Shown here one piece after another: positions 1 through 11,200 of a stretch of DNA of 64,000 bases (its first letter is position 1; each line of letters starts with the position of its first letter). Below the pieces are notes generated by a model. It was given only the letters and a program-made list of their open reading frames with translations, did not search any database and was not told where the DNA came from. Source of the DNA: Paenibacillus tengchongensis (GTDB taxonomy: Bacteria > Bacillota > Bacilli > Paenibacillales > Paenibacillaceae); NCBI RefSeq assembly GCF_008973665.1, contig NZ_WACP01000009.1:1-64000 (forward strand). Reading direction: 5' to 3'. The translations under genes were made by a program, and so were the position numbers.

Positions 1-3000
1 TTGCAGCACCGGACCGGCAACCCGTTCGTTGTGCCAGGCGGAAAAGTCTTTGTATTGAATCCGCAGCGGCGAAAGGTCTTTTCCTTGGTATAGCGCAACG
101 AATTCCTGGATCAGGATGCCCATGGAAACCCCATCGGAGATGATGTGGTGCATATCAAAGAGTAGCAGATGTCTGTCTGCCGCCAACTTGAGCAGTTTAA
201 CCCGTAAGAGAGGCGCTTGGCTCAAGTCAAACGGCTGTACGAACCCGGAGATTAACACCTGTGCCTGCGCTTCTTCCGCTGCCTTCACTTCGACGGTAAA
301 GGGGACCTGCGGATGAACCCGCTGCACAATTTCTCCGTCTGCCATTTCAAATGAGGTACGCAGCGTCTCATGCCGCCGGATGAGTTGCCTGAAGGCTGCT
401 TCCAACCGCTGCGGGTCCAGAGCGCCTTCGATCAGCATGGCTCCCGGCATGTTGTAGCTGGTGCCTGCCCCTTCCAGCTGTCCGAGTATATACAGCCGTT
501 TTTGAGCGGAGGATGTCGGATAACAGTCCAGCTCCGCAACCGGTTCTATGGCTGCATGGAGGTTTTGTTCGGCGCTTTGTACATATTGGGCCAGCTCTTT
601 AACTTTCGAGTTAGCAAAGACGGCACTTAAAGGAACTGCTGCATGAAGCACCTGGTGAATTTTTGAAATGAGAACTGTCGCTTTCAGCGAATGTCCCCCC
701 AGTTCAAAGAAGTCATGATTGATGCCGACTCCCTCAACGCTGAGTACTTCCTGGAAGATCTCTACTAACTTCACTTCGATTGCATTAGTCGGAGCTGCGT
801 AATTCACGCCGTTATGTAGGCTTTTGTCCGGTTCCGGCAATGCCCTTCTGTCTAACTTACCGTTTGATGAAAGCGGCAGGCGATCCAGATATACGAAATA
901 GGAGGGGATCATATATTCCGGGAGTTGTTTGGACAGAAATTCCCGAAGCTCCGTCACGGTCAGTTCCCGGTCCGCCACTATATAGGCGCATAAATATTTG
1001 TTACCGGCTTCCCCACGATCTGCTACAGCCACTTCCTTGATGCTTTTATGGTTTAGCAACCGGGCCTCAATCTCGCCCAGTTCGATCCTGAACCCGCGGA
1101 TTTTCACTTGGAAGTCTGAACGGCCTAAATACTCGATCGCGCCGTTGTCCAGGTATCGTGCAATGTCGCCTGTCTTATAAATGCGGTTTCCAGGTTCTTT
1201 GGCGAACGGGTCGGGAATAAAACGATCGGCCGTCAGATCTGGGCGTTTCCAATACCCGCGCGCCAACTGGCAACCGCCGATATACAAATCACCAATCACG
1301 CCAATCGGCACTGGGAGAAGCTCCTCGTTCAGAATGTACATTTGCGTATTCGCGATCGGATAACCGATCGGTATGGAGCGCAGGGAGTCTCCCGGCTCGC
1401 ATTTCCACCACGTCACATCCACGGCAGCTTCCGTCGGACCATACAAATTATGCAGTTCGCATTCAGGGAAAGCTTCAAAAAATTCTTTTGTCAAAGCTAC
1501 CGGCAATGCCTCACCGCTGCAGATTACGCGGCGCAGCGACACACACTCCCGGCTGCGCGGATTTGTGAGGAAGATTTGCAGCATTGAAGGAACAAAGTGT
1601 AATGTAGTGATCGACTCTTCTTTGATTAGATCAATCAGATAATCCGGGTCTTTGTGCCCTTCCGGCTTGGCGATCACCAGCTGCGCGCCAACCATAAACG
1701 GCCACAGGAACTCCCACACCGATACATCGAACGAATACGGTGTTTTTTGCAGCACGCGGTCCTCATGGCTGAGTTGGAAGGTTTCCTGCATCCAAAGGAG
1801 ACGATTTCTAATTCCAATATGCGTGTTTACGACCCCTTTGGGACGGCTGGTCGACCCCGAAGTATAGATCATGTACGCCGCATTATGCGCCGCAAGTGAA
1901 ACAGTTGCGGTAGTGGCATCCGGTAAATCAACTTCGTCGAGTACGACCGCTTTGTCGGCAATACCCAGCATCTCCAGCAGAGGCAGCAGTGAATTCTGCG
2001 TCAACACCACGCTGGAATTCACTTCCGTGACCATCCATTCGATGCGCTCCTGGGGCAATTCCGGGTCGATAGGCACATAAAAACCTCCGGACCGCAAAAC
2101 GGCATGAATGGCAGCAACCATTTCCACCGACCGATACATCACAATAGCTACCGGGGACTCGGCCTGAACGCCACTAGCTGCCAGTACTCCGGCAATCTGC
2201 TCGATACGGTCGTCCAGTTCCTGATAAGTCAGCTTTCTCCCTGCAAAGCTTAAAGCTGTCTCCTGCGGTGTTTTGCGCACTTGTAAACGCAGCCAGTCAT
2301 GCACCCAGCCGGATTCTGTATAGTTCCGTCCCGTTTGGTTCCATTGCTGCAGGAGCATTGTCCGCTCTTCTTCACCCAGATAGTCCAGCGATCCGATGGC
2401 GAGTTCCGGCTTCCGAACCGCTGCATCCAGGAGGTTGATGAAATAGCGAACAAAGCGTTCCGCCGTGGTCGAGACAAACAAATCGCGGTTAAAAGTCAAA
2501 GTACCGTATAGCTTGCCCCTGCCTTCCGAGATAAAGAGCTGGAGATCACGCTCCAACCAGCGCTTCTCCAATTCGATGGATTCAAACTCCAGTTCACCCA
2601 GATCGAGGCGGGCGCCGCTCCATCCTTGAATAAAGGGCGCCATATCTTCTAGTCCGCGTGGACGATCATAGACAAACTCAACATCATAAAGTGGCGAGCG
2701 GCTTCTGTCGCGCGCATTTGTTAATTTTTGCACAAGCACGGGAAAAGGGAGGTCCTGTTTGCGCAGATGCTTCCCGGCGTTCAGATTGACTTCGGTCACC
2801 AGATCTAAGAAGGATTCCGTTGGTGTTATGTTCTGACAATGGACAATCATGTTGACAAAAAAGCCGAAGGTTTCGCGGAATTTCCCGCGGGTTCTGCCGG
2901 CATAGGGAGAGCCTACGACAATGTTCGATTGCCCAGAATATTTGTGCAGCAATACCATGTATGTAGACAATAATATGGAGTAGAGGGTCACTCCCTCCTC

Positions 3001-3732
3001 TTTTGCAAAGGCACGAAGGTTCGTTTCCAACGACTCCGGCAGCTCAAACCTGATAACGGAGGCGCGATGAGTCTTGACGGCAGGACGCGGTGCGTCTTCT
3101 GGAAGTTGCAGAATCGGCAGCTCTTGGCCAAGTACAGACTGCCAATAATTCAGCAGCTCTTTCCCTCGTTCGCCTTCTAGGAGTGAGGACTGATATTCAA
3201 CAAACTCGGGGTAGTTATTCACTCGCTCTTCCTGCTTGGCCTCGTCCAGCGCTTTGTTCATAAAGGCTTGACCCAGATCTTGAATAAATCCGGTCATCGA
3301 CCAGAGATCAACTGAAATATGATGAAAGCCTAAAAAGAATACCAGCTCATCGTTTGCGCAATAGTATAATTTCGCCTTCATCAGTACGCCGGAAGTCAGG
3401 TCATACGGTTCGTCAGCCGCCTCGGCGAGGATTTCCAGCAGGGAGGGCTCATCAAGCGCAGTGGCATCCACTTCTTCGATTGGCAAAATGGCATCATGCA
3501 CGACCTCTTGAAAGAGTTCGCCCTCCTGCTCAAAAAAACGTGTGCGAAGGGCATCATATTTGTGGAATAAAAGGGTTATTGCTTGACGGAGTCGCACAGG
3601 ATCTTTTCCTGACACGACCCGTCCTGCAAAGCTGAGATGGTTAAAGGGCGCTTCATTGCTGCCCTGCTGTTGAAGCCAGAGCGCTTTTTGCCCATAAGAA
3701 AGCGGCGTTAATACAGACTGTAAATTATTCAT
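1..3732 (-). CDS. Non-ribosomal peptide synthetase, C-A(Ser)-PCP-C..., cut by window edge
   Basis: This multidomain peptide synthetase is incomplete: 1244 codons are visible and it continues past base 1. Domains in order are condensation (about residues 10-440, motif HHISVDLWS), adenylation (about 460-960, YTSGSTSRPKG, FDVSVWEF, YGPTEAAVD), carrier protein (about 970-1040, ELGGHSLKA with the phosphopantetheine serine) and the first part of a second condensation domain (HHIISDGVS). Reading the ten specificity positions by alignment to GrsA gives D-V-W-H-I-S-L-V-D-K, which matches the known serine code of EntF-type domains, so the module probably adds Ser. The ATG at 3732 overlaps the end of the exporter gene by 8 bases, so translation is likely coupled. 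It is the last visible gene of the operon. Confidence 0.95.
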   Translation of the reverse strand, partial: MNNLQSVLTPLSYGQKALWLQQQGSNEAPFNHLSFAGRVVSGKDPVRLRQAITLLFHKYDALRTRFFEQEGELFQEVVHDAILPIEEVDATALDEPSLLEILAEAADEPYDLTSGVLMKAKLYYCANDELVFFLGFHHISVDLWSMTGFIQDLGQAFMNKALDEAKQEERVNNYPEFVEYQSSLLEGERGKELLNYWQSVLGQELPILQLPEDAPRPAVKTHRASVIRFELPESLETNLRAFAKEEGVTLYSILLSTYMVLLHKYSGQSNIVVGSPYAGRTRGKFRETFGFFVNMIVHCQNITPTESFLDLVTEVNLNAGKHLRKQDLPFPVLVQKLTNARDRSRSPLYDVEFVYDRPRGLEDMAPFIQGWSGARLDLGELEFESIELEKRWLERDLQLFISEGRGKLYGTLTFNRDLFVSTTAERFVRYFINLLDAAVRKPELAIGSLDYLGEEERTMLLQQWNQTGRNYTESGWVHDWLRLQVRKTPQETALSFAGRKLTYQELDDRIEQIAGVLAASGVQAESPVAIVMYRSVEMVAAIHAVLRSGGFYVPIDPELPQERIEWMVTEVNSSVVLTQNSLLPLLEMLGIADKAVVLDEVDLPDATTATVSLAAHNAAYMIYTSGSTSRPKGVVNTHIGIRNRLLWMQETFQLSHEDRVLQKTPYSFDVSVWEFLWPFMVGAQLVIAKPEGHKDPDYLIDLIKEESITTLHFVPSMLQIFLTNPRSRECVSLRRVICSGEALPVALTKEFFEAFPECELHNLYGPTEAAVDVTWWKCEPGDSLRSIPIGYPIANTQMYILNEELLPVPIGVIGDLYIGGCQLARGYWKRPDLTADRFIPDPFAKEPGNRIYKTGDIARYLDNGAIEYLGRSDFQVKIRGFRIELGEIEARLLNHKSIKEVAVADRGEAGNKYLCAYIVADRELTVTELREFLSKQLPEYMIPSYFVYLDRLPLSSNGKLDRRALPEPDKSLHNGVNYAAPTNAIEVKLVEIFQEVLSVEGVGINHDFFELGGHSLKATVLISKIHQVLHAAVPLSAVFANSKVKELAQYVQSAEQNLHAAIEPVAELDCYPTSSAQKRLYILGQLEGAGTSYNMPGAMLIEGALDPQRLEAAFRQLIRRHETLRTSFEMADGEIVQRVHPQVPFTVEVKAAEEAQAQVLISGFVQPFDLSQAPLLRVKLLKLAADRHLLLFDMHHIISDGVSMGILIQEFVALYQGKDLSPLRIQYKDFSAWHNERVAGPVLQ

Positions 3733-6700
3733 TCATATCACCGTCTTCCGTTGAAGTGTTTTCAAGCCTCCCAGCCGAGAGACGAATGATTTGATCGCAA
3801 CCGAGAACAGTAGATGTCCTGTGTGCAATGGTTAATACGGTAATGCCATCAATGGCTGCTTTCAGTTGGCTTTGAATCCGCGCCTCCGTCTGCACATCCA
3901 CATTAGAAGTAGCTTCGTCCATGATGATGATCCTAGGATATTTTAAGAGCGCCCGCGCGAAGCATATAAGTTGCCGTTGGCCCTGGCTCAAATTGCCTCC
4001 GCTTTCGGAGATTACGGTATCCAACCCTTCAGGCAACAGTCTCATGAAATCGCCCATGCCGACTTGGTCCATAACTTCCCGGAGCCGCTCATCCGGATGC
4101 AGGCCGTTCGGGTCCAGATTCATGCGAAGCTCCCCGTTTAACAGGAACGGTTCCTGCGGTACTACCGCAACCAGACTGCGCAGTGTTCTCAAAGGAATTG
4201 CGCGGATCGGCACACCGTCAATCAGGATATCACCGCTTGAGACTTCCGCCATACCCACCAACGATTGGAGAATTGTACTTTTCCCTGATCCTGTTCTCCC
4301 GATAATGCCCACTTGCGCCCCCGGTGCGATGGAAAAACTGAGGTTTTTGAGGACATCAGGCAAATGCTCCGCATAGCGCACAGATGCAGCGACAAACTCA
4401 ATTGAAGCGCCCTTGCGCTCAAAACTCGTCATCCCCTCGATATCGTTCGTCCCCGCAATATATTTGCTATACATCGCCTGCTCTTGGGTATCATGTCTTC
4501 GGAACGATGTTTCTTCATTTGGCAATTGCGCTAAATCCATCAAACGCTCCACGGAGGTCAAATTTCCTTCCACCATCGCAAACGTTCTTGCGCTCCAATT
4601 CAGCAATGTCCAGAAACTGATCAGGTAAGTGAGGATCACACCAGCAAGACCGGTCGAAATCAAGCCGTGACGGGCTGCAAAGAAAATAGAAACAGCCGAA
4701 ATCATGGAAATGCCTCCGCTTAGGACCGGTACGCGAACACTAAACCAGCGGTCTGTGAGCTCATGTGCACGCGATGCACGCTGAAACGCATTGTGTCGCT
4801 CCTCAAACCGTTCGGTAAAATAGTCTGACTGGTTAAAGGTACGGATCGTCAACAAACCTTCGAACGTTTCGCGCAGATGGCTAAAAAGAGGGGATTGCTT
4901 AACCTGTACCAGCCTTTTGATTTCACGCGATGCGATACTGAATTTTTTTTGGAGTTTGTAGTACGCCCACAGGATCGGGACTATCCCAAAGATCAGCCAA
5001 GGACCGGCGATGACGATCAGAATCATGTTCACTATGCATTGGAACGTAAAACGCACCATATTTTCAAACATCCAACGCAAATCGTTTTCAATCACAAAAA
5101 CGTCTCTGGAAAAACGGTTCATCAAGACGCCGGACATTGTCGAATCGAAAAACCGGATTGGCGCTCTAACGACCCCCTCCAGACCTTCATTGTGCAGAAT
5201 ACCGGATGCAACAGCCGTTTGACGGTTCCAAAGGGCTCGCTGCATATAAGTGACAATCATTATCAGAACTCCGATTCCTGCATAAATCAGTATGCTCAGT
5301 CCGGAATTTTCGGCGATTCTTCTCAGTAGTGATCCCTCTCGGAACGCCTGCGGGTCAGACAATGCAACAAACCAAAGATTCTGGATGAGAGGAATCAGAA
5401 CAGCCAAAACGACCGTAGCCGCAAGAGCGATAGACATGTATCTGCGTTTGGGGTTATTTTTACCACCAGTCATCGCATTCACAAAGGCACCATAAACTTT
5501 TCGGCCCACACTCCCCGAGCGTCTGTCCTCGTCCTCCGTAATACGCAACGGATCGTTTGAGTCGGCTTCCTGTGACAGGATCTCATTGGCAGCCTCGCTC
5601 TCCTTCGCTGCAGGCGTTATCGGAGTATTGACGGGGGCATCTGAATAGAAATCCCGGAAATCAGGACGGGTCAAAAGTTCATCAAGCGTCCCTTGCGCTA
5701 TAATTTTTCCTTCCTGCAAATAAACGATCTTGTCAAAACGGTGTAAGAATCGCAGGCGGTGGGTTGCCACAATGCGCGTAATCGGCTTCCATTCTGTGAA
5801 GAGCAGACGTTCGACAATCTGTTCTTCTGTAGCCGAGTCCAGCGCAGAAAATGGATCATCCAGCAGGGCAAGGCCCGGTTGGGCCATGACCGAACGTGCC
5901 AAGCTGACGCGTTGCTTCTGTCCTCCGGAAAGGCCGATGCCCCGCTCTCCGATCTCCATAGCAAGACCGCCCGTCAATAGGCGAACATCCGCCTCCATCG
6001 CCGTCACTTCAATCGCCCGCTTCAGCAGTTCCTCAGAGCCTGCTTCTTCCAAGCCCATCAGGATATTCTCTTTTAGTGTTGCATTGAATATAAATGCCTC
6101 TTGTGGTACATAAACGGTGCGCGGAGTTTGCGAAGAGCTCACGCCTTCCCAGCGAATCAGGCCCGATACTCGTTCATCTTTTTCCAACAGGCTGCGAAGC
6201 AAGACGCTTTTCCCGGATCCCACCGAGCCGACAATCGCCACCGATTCGCCAGGCTTAACAGTGAGATTGATTCCGCTTAAAATCGGTGTTTCCTGGTCTT
6301 CTACAGCCATAGACACTTGTTCTAACGAAACTCCCACCGCCACACCCGGAGCCGAAAGTGGCTTCGATCCACTCGGATTCTGATCTGCTTTCAGAAAATT
6401 TAAAACGCGTTGTCCGGCAGCTTTAACTCCGGAGAAATTGTTAAGAATATCCGGCATCTGCGCAAACGGAACTTCCAGCAGCATTAAAAGGCCAAGCGAC
6501 GGGAACAGCACAGTAGGATCCAATGGTTGATTCAACATTACGCGCGTCCCGAATGCGGCTAAACAAACTAGCGTTGTCGTACTGCCAAACACGACGATCG
6601 ACATTGCCGATTTGGAGCCCCAGGAAATCTGTTGCTGCACTTCCTGATCTCGGACATCGCGGATTTTCTTATCCAGCAATCCAGTTAAATCGTACAGCTT

Positions 6701-7486
6701 TACGGTGCGAATGCCGCTAAGTAATTGTGAAATCAAGTTGAGACGTGACTCTCTCAGTCTCGCGCGATTATTATCGAATTTGACAAAATGCTTCGTAATC
6801 CGTAGTGCTATTGGTTGGAAAACCAGCAGTGTCGCCACTGCTGATAACGTCCCAAGCCCCAAATAATACAGGAGCAAGACAATTACCCCAATAAAAAGAA
6901 TGATTACGTAAAACAAATCGTTGACTAGATATCCCAGATTGGAAATGGTTTGTACATCATTCCCTACACTGTTGATGACATCGCCGGAACGATATTTCGA
7001 CCGGGCCACAGTATTTAGCTTTAGCATCTGACGGAAAATTAAAGAATTGAGTAACTTTTGATGCTTCTGAAAGGCAACAAAATCCCAGAAAAAGCACTGG
7101 TTGGTGACGATTCCGCTGATAATAGTGGCGATAGCGAACAAAAGGGCTTTAATCACCCCGTCCGATATGCTTGATTGGTGGACGCCGTCGCCTACAATGA
7201 CAGTGAGAATCTGCTTGATGAGTACCGGGATACTTAGCGCAAAGAAGACTCGGAAAAGAGTAAAAAATATGCCCCATACCGTCGGTTTTCGATTTATCCG
7301 GATCATTGACCCGATAAACTTCCCGACGGAGCCATACGAGAGATTATTAAATCCGCCTTCGCGATCCTTTGTTTCGAGAGGCGCCAAATCTTCAAGCCGC
7401 AGCATGCGTTCCGAACTGGCTTTGATTACTGAGTTCACTTCCGTATAGAAAAACTGCCTTTTGATCCACATGAATAAGTTGTTCAT
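3725..7486 (-). CDS. Full-length ABC exporter (TMD-NBD-TMD-NBD), ABCC/MRP-like
   Basis: A 1253-residue exporter with two membrane domains (about 65-375 and 700-985) and two nucleotide-binding domains in one chain. NBD1 has Walker A GSVGSGKS (about residue 422), signature LSGGQKQR and Walker B LLDDP, with Asp where the catalytic Glu is expected. NBD2 has GRTGSGKST (about 1064), signature LSQGQRQL and IIMDEATS with the Glu present. The VGSGKS, EIGERGIGLSGGQKQR, MNLDPNG and GQRQLICFARALL wording, and the N-terminal LRLEDLAPLE stretch, are typical of ABCC proteins, where NBD1 is catalytically degenerate. Most bacterial peptide exporters are half-size homodimers. It lies between the thioesterase (4-base overlap) and an NRPS, so it probably exports the product or gives self-resistance. 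Confidence 0.93.
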   Translation of the reverse strand: MNNLFMWIKRQFFYTEVNSVIKASSERMLRLEDLAPLETKDREGGFNNLSYGSVGKFIGSMIRINRKPTVWGIFFTLFRVFFALSIPVLIKQILTVIVGDGVHQSSISDGVIKALLFAIATIISGIVTNQCFFWDFVAFQKHQKLLNSLIFRQMLKLNTVARSKYRSGDVINSVGNDVQTISNLGYLVNDLFYVIILFIGVIVLLLYYLGLGTLSAVATLLVFQPIALRITKHFVKFDNNRARLRESRLNLISQLLSGIRTVKLYDLTGLLDKKIRDVRDQEVQQQISWGSKSAMSIVVFGSTTTLVCLAAFGTRVMLNQPLDPTVLFPSLGLLMLLEVPFAQMPDILNNFSGVKAAGQRVLNFLKADQNPSGSKPLSAPGVAVGVSLEQVSMAVEDQETPILSGINLTVKPGESVAIVGSVGSGKSVLLRSLLEKDERVSGLIRWEGVSSSQTPRTVYVPQEAFIFNATLKENILMGLEEAGSEELLKRAIEVTAMEADVRLLTGGLAMEIGERGIGLSGGQKQRVSLARSVMAQPGLALLDDPFSALDSATEEQIVERLLFTEWKPITRIVATHRLRFLHRFDKIVYLQEGKIIAQGTLDELLTRPDFRDFYSDAPVNTPITPAAKESEAANEILSQEADSNDPLRITEDEDRRSGSVGRKVYGAFVNAMTGGKNNPKRRYMSIALAATVVLAVLIPLIQNLWFVALSDPQAFREGSLLRRIAENSGLSILIYAGIGVLIMIVTYMQRALWNRQTAVASGILHNEGLEGVVRAPIRFFDSTMSGVLMNRFSRDVFVIENDLRWMFENMVRFTFQCIVNMILIVIAGPWLIFGIVPILWAYYKLQKKFSIASREIKRLVQVKQSPLFSHLRETFEGLLTIRTFNQSDYFTERFEERHNAFQRASRAHELTDRWFSVRVPVLSGGISMISAVSIFFAARHGLISTGLAGVILTYLISFWTLLNWSARTFAMVEGNLTSVERLMDLAQLPNEETSFRRHDTQEQAMYSKYIAGTNDIEGMTSFERKGASIEFVAASVRYAEHLPDVLKNLSFSIAPGAQVGIIGRTGSGKSTILQSLVGMAEVSSGDILIDGVPIRAIPLRTLRSLVAVVPQEPFLLNGELRMNLDPNGLHPDERLREVMDQVGMGDFMRLLPEGLDTVISESGGNLSQGQRQLICFARALLKYPRIIIMDEATSNVDVQTEARIQSQLKAAIDGITVLTIAHRTSTVLGCDQIIRLSAGRLENTSTEDGDMNE

Positions 7487-8205
7487 TTTGCCTCCGTTAT
7501 CTCCCCAGCGAGCATGACCGAATTCACATACGCTCCAATATCCTGGTAATATTTATTAATGAAAAAATGACCCCCTTCAAAAAATAGGAACTCACATTTT
7601 TGGGAAGTGAAAGCTTGCCATCCTGTTATTTCTTGAGGGTACAAATCGTCCGTTTTTCCGTTTAAGATAATGAATTCAACATCCAGTGCCTTATGCGGCG
7701 GCCTGAACGTATAGGTTGACAGCAATCGGTAATCCGCACGGATGATAGGCAGAAACATCTCCAGAAAGTGCGGGTCTGTAAACATCTCTTCCGGCGTTCC
7801 GCCAAGCTTGCGCAACTCCTGAATAAATTCATTTTCAGGCAGCAGATGCATCTGTTTATGTGGACGTACAGATTGGGGCGACCGGCGACCCGATAGAAAC
7901 AGGTGCGTCGGTACCGAGTTGGATTCCTCAATCAGTTTTCTCGTCACTTCAAACGAGATACTCGCTCCCATGCTGTGTCCATAGAGCGCATAAGGCGTGT
8001 TAACCCCATGATGCAGGATTTGTTGATGTACGTCCTCCAGGCAATCCTCAAACGTCTCGTAATGAGGTTCGTGGAGGCGGACACCGTGTCCGGCGAGTTC
8101 TAGAGGGACCCATTCAATCATCGGATGAATTGCAGATCTCCACTTCATATACACGCTGGCCGACCCGCCGGCAAACGGCAAGCAAAATACTTTTGCCTTA
8201 CACAT
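7483..8205 (-). CDS. Type II thioesterase of the NRPS/PKS operon
   Basis: A 240-residue alpha/beta hydrolase of the GrsT/SrfD thioesterase family. The nucleophile elbow is GHSMG (Ser near residue 78), a likely acid lies in KTDDLYP (near 185) and the catalytic His in EGGHFF (near 212). Length and the start motif VFCLPFAGGSASVY are normal for the family. Such free-standing enzymes remove wrong acyl groups from carrier proteins. The start overlaps the upstream NRPS by 8 bases and the end overlaps the exporter start by 4, so it is translated within the operon. No integral TE domain is visible in this window; the releasing domain may lie beyond base 1. Confidence 0.95.
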   Translation of the reverse strand: MCKAKVFCLPFAGGSASVYMKWRSAIHPMIEWVPLELAGHGVRLHEPHYETFEDCLEDVHQQILHHGVNTPYALYGHSMGASISFEVTRKLIEESNSVPTHLFLSGRRSPQSVRPHKQMHLLPENEFIQELRKLGGTPEEMFTDPHFLEMFLPIIRADYRLLSTYTFRPPHKALDVEFIILNGKTDDLYPQEITGWQAFTSQKCEFLFFEGGHFFINKYYQDIGAYVNSVMLAGEITEAK

Positions 8206-11200
8206 GCGTTCCCCTCCAAACTGAAATTTTTTCGGTGGGGTTGTTCACAATAAATTCAAGGCCCGATAAGATTAGCTCCAAAATCCGCTCGGCCGTTGAA
8301 ACCTGAAACAATCGTTCCCGGAATTCCAGCATCAATAACAGACCAGTATCCCTACGATAGGCTTCAAGACGAAGGTCAAAACGCGTCATGGTTTTTTCAT
8401 CCATGATCTCTCGAACGGTGAAACCGAATTTCTCAAAATCGAACAATTCATTCTCGACCCACACCACTGAAGTATCAAAGAAACCCTGAGACCATCCACT
8501 GTCTCGTTCAGCATGTTCTTCGTACAGACGGATAACCGGATAATCACGCTTCGAATACGCTTGCCGCGAACTAAATTGGGTCTGAACCAAGAGCTCGGCA
8601 ACAGTGCGCTCTGTATCCACCTGTTGTAGTACGGGGATGGTATCGAAAAGAAGGCCTACGACGTTTTCATATTCTGGTCTATCACGGTCTGCAACGAAAG
8701 AAAGCAGGAAAAATTCATCCTGTTCGAATTGCCTGGACAGGGCAAGCGAAAAGGCAGCAAGACAAATGCTATGTTCGCTCACACCGTACGCTTGCGAGAC
8801 GGAGCCAAGCTTCGAAACCAAGCTTTCCTCCAGATTGAGCATAAGATGTTTGCCCGATTCCCAACCAATCCCTGCCAGAAATTGCGCATCCGGGCTTCGC
8901 AAGCGCTTGGCCCCCTGTGCAAACACATTCTCCCACTCCGTTTTTTGTGCAAGAGCAGCCGCACTTTCCGCCCGGCGCAACCGGTGTCTGACGTACTCCG
9001 GATAGTGCATGCTTACAGGCAACAGCATCCGTCCTAGATATAGACTGATAAACTCCTGCAGGATCAACGCCTTTGAAGTGAAATCGGCAGCGATTGTGTG
9101 ATTGTCAAAGAAGATGTAGTGCCGGTTCGGGTTCACCGTCAGCACTTGCATTCTGAACATCGGTTCTTGAGCGAGAGTAAACGGACGAATGAATTGAAGC
9201 CAATCCCCCTCAATCTCCTCTTCACTCGCATGGCCATAACGAAATTCAAGGGACAACAACGGATCGCTCTTTAAAATCAGCCCGCCCGATTCTTCAGTGA
9301 TTAAGATCGCCTTCATTATCCAATGGCGATCACTGACGGCCCGAAACGCAGCTTCGGCACGCTCCGGATCCAACTCTCCCTCCACGACAGCACGATATGG
9401 CATGTTGAACACGGCAGATGACTGAATTTGGTTGTTATGACGATAAATCCGCCAATGTTCAGACAGAGCTTGCACTTGTGTCGCTATCCCTGCAATCGGT
9501 TGATCAATACGTCGAAGGCTGTTCTCTTGGGCTTGTTGATACAATTCAACAAATTCCCCCAAGACGGGTCCGGAAAAAATCGCGGTGAACGGCAGCTCCA
9601 CACCTGTCTCTGTTTTGATCCTGGAAACCAACCGCATCGCTTTCAAGGAAGTTCCACCCAATTTGAAGAACTCATGTTGCAAACCGACACTTGACTCTTC
9701 AAGACCAAGGACTTCTGCCCACAGTTTTGCGATTAAGCGCTGGTCATCCGTTTGCGGAACGACATAGTCGGATGGATTGACAACATTGCTTTCAGGTGCC
9801 GGGAGTGCACTTCGATTGACCTTGCCATTGACGAGCAAAGGCAGCATGTCCAAGCCTATCCAGTAGGCCGGAACCATATGGCCGGGCAACAGCGACTGGG
9901 CCGCAAACTTCAGTTCCTCTAAATTGAAACCCGGTTTTAATACCACGTACGCACAGAGCTGCTTGTCTTCCGACTTTCCCCATTTGCCGGCTACGACCAC
10001 TGTTTCGCCTACCATCTCTGTGGTCAGGATTACATGTTCGATCTCGCTTAATTCGATACGCATTCCGTTTATCTTGACCTGATGGTCGCTGCGTCCCAAG
10101 AACTCCAGGGTTCCATCTGCCAGTTCACGTACAAGATCACCTGTTCTGTACATGCGTTGTCCCGGTTCCTCTGCGAAAAGGTCAGGCAAAAAGGCAGCTG
10201 CCGTTTTCATGGGGTCTCCTAGATATCCGCGGCCAACCCCTGTTCCGCCAATGTACAATTCACCGACAATGCCTTTGGCTACTTGGCTTAAGTGCTCATC
10301 AAGCACATAGAGCCGCATCCCCCGGATCGTTCCGCTAATCGGTACCGAAGGGCGCTCAATCGAAGCAGCGCTTAGCACGAAATGATGGGTCACGTCATCC
10401 GAACATTCTGTTGGGCCGTACGCGTTAATAATCGGTATGTATTGGTACAAGCGAAACCATCTGCGGCAAAGCTCAGACAGCAACTGTTCACCGTTCAATA
10501 TCATCCACCGTAACGGCAGTTCGCCTATGGTTCCTCGTGATTCTTCGATCTCGTCAAGCAACACGGTAAGATGACTTGGTACCGTTTCGAATACGGTCAC
10601 GCCATGCGATCTAATTTCCTCCAGTAGCGGCTTCGGCTGCCAGGCCTTAACCCCTTTACAAATGACGGTCTTTCCGCCAACCACCAGCGCTGTTAGAAAC
10701 TGCCATACGGAGACATCAAAACTCTGGGTGGCTGTTTCGGCCACACTATCAAATTTGGTGAGTTTTAGATCGGTGACCTTCGCCAACAAATGGTTTATCA
10801 TTCCTCGATGCTCGACCATCGCTCCTTTTGGTTTCCCCGTCGAACCTGAGGTAAAAATGACATAAGCGAGGTTGTCCGGTACAACAGGAACTCCCGGGTT
10901 TTCTACTGAATGGTATTCTGTCAGCAAATCCTCAATCAGAACGACTCTCATATCTTCACCGGCAATCGCACGCGCAGCCTCTGCGTACTGAACTTCTGTA
11001 ACGATATAACGGCTTTTACTTTCCTTCAGTATCGTTCCAATCCGCTCATACGGAAGGGCTGGGTCTACCGGCACATAGGCTAGGGCTGCCTTAAAGACTC
11101 CAATCATTGACGCCAGAAATTCAAGATCACGGTCCAGCCACAGCGTGACTAACGCCTCTGGCGGTAGCCCTTGTTTGAGCAAGCCGTCGGCTATGCGATT

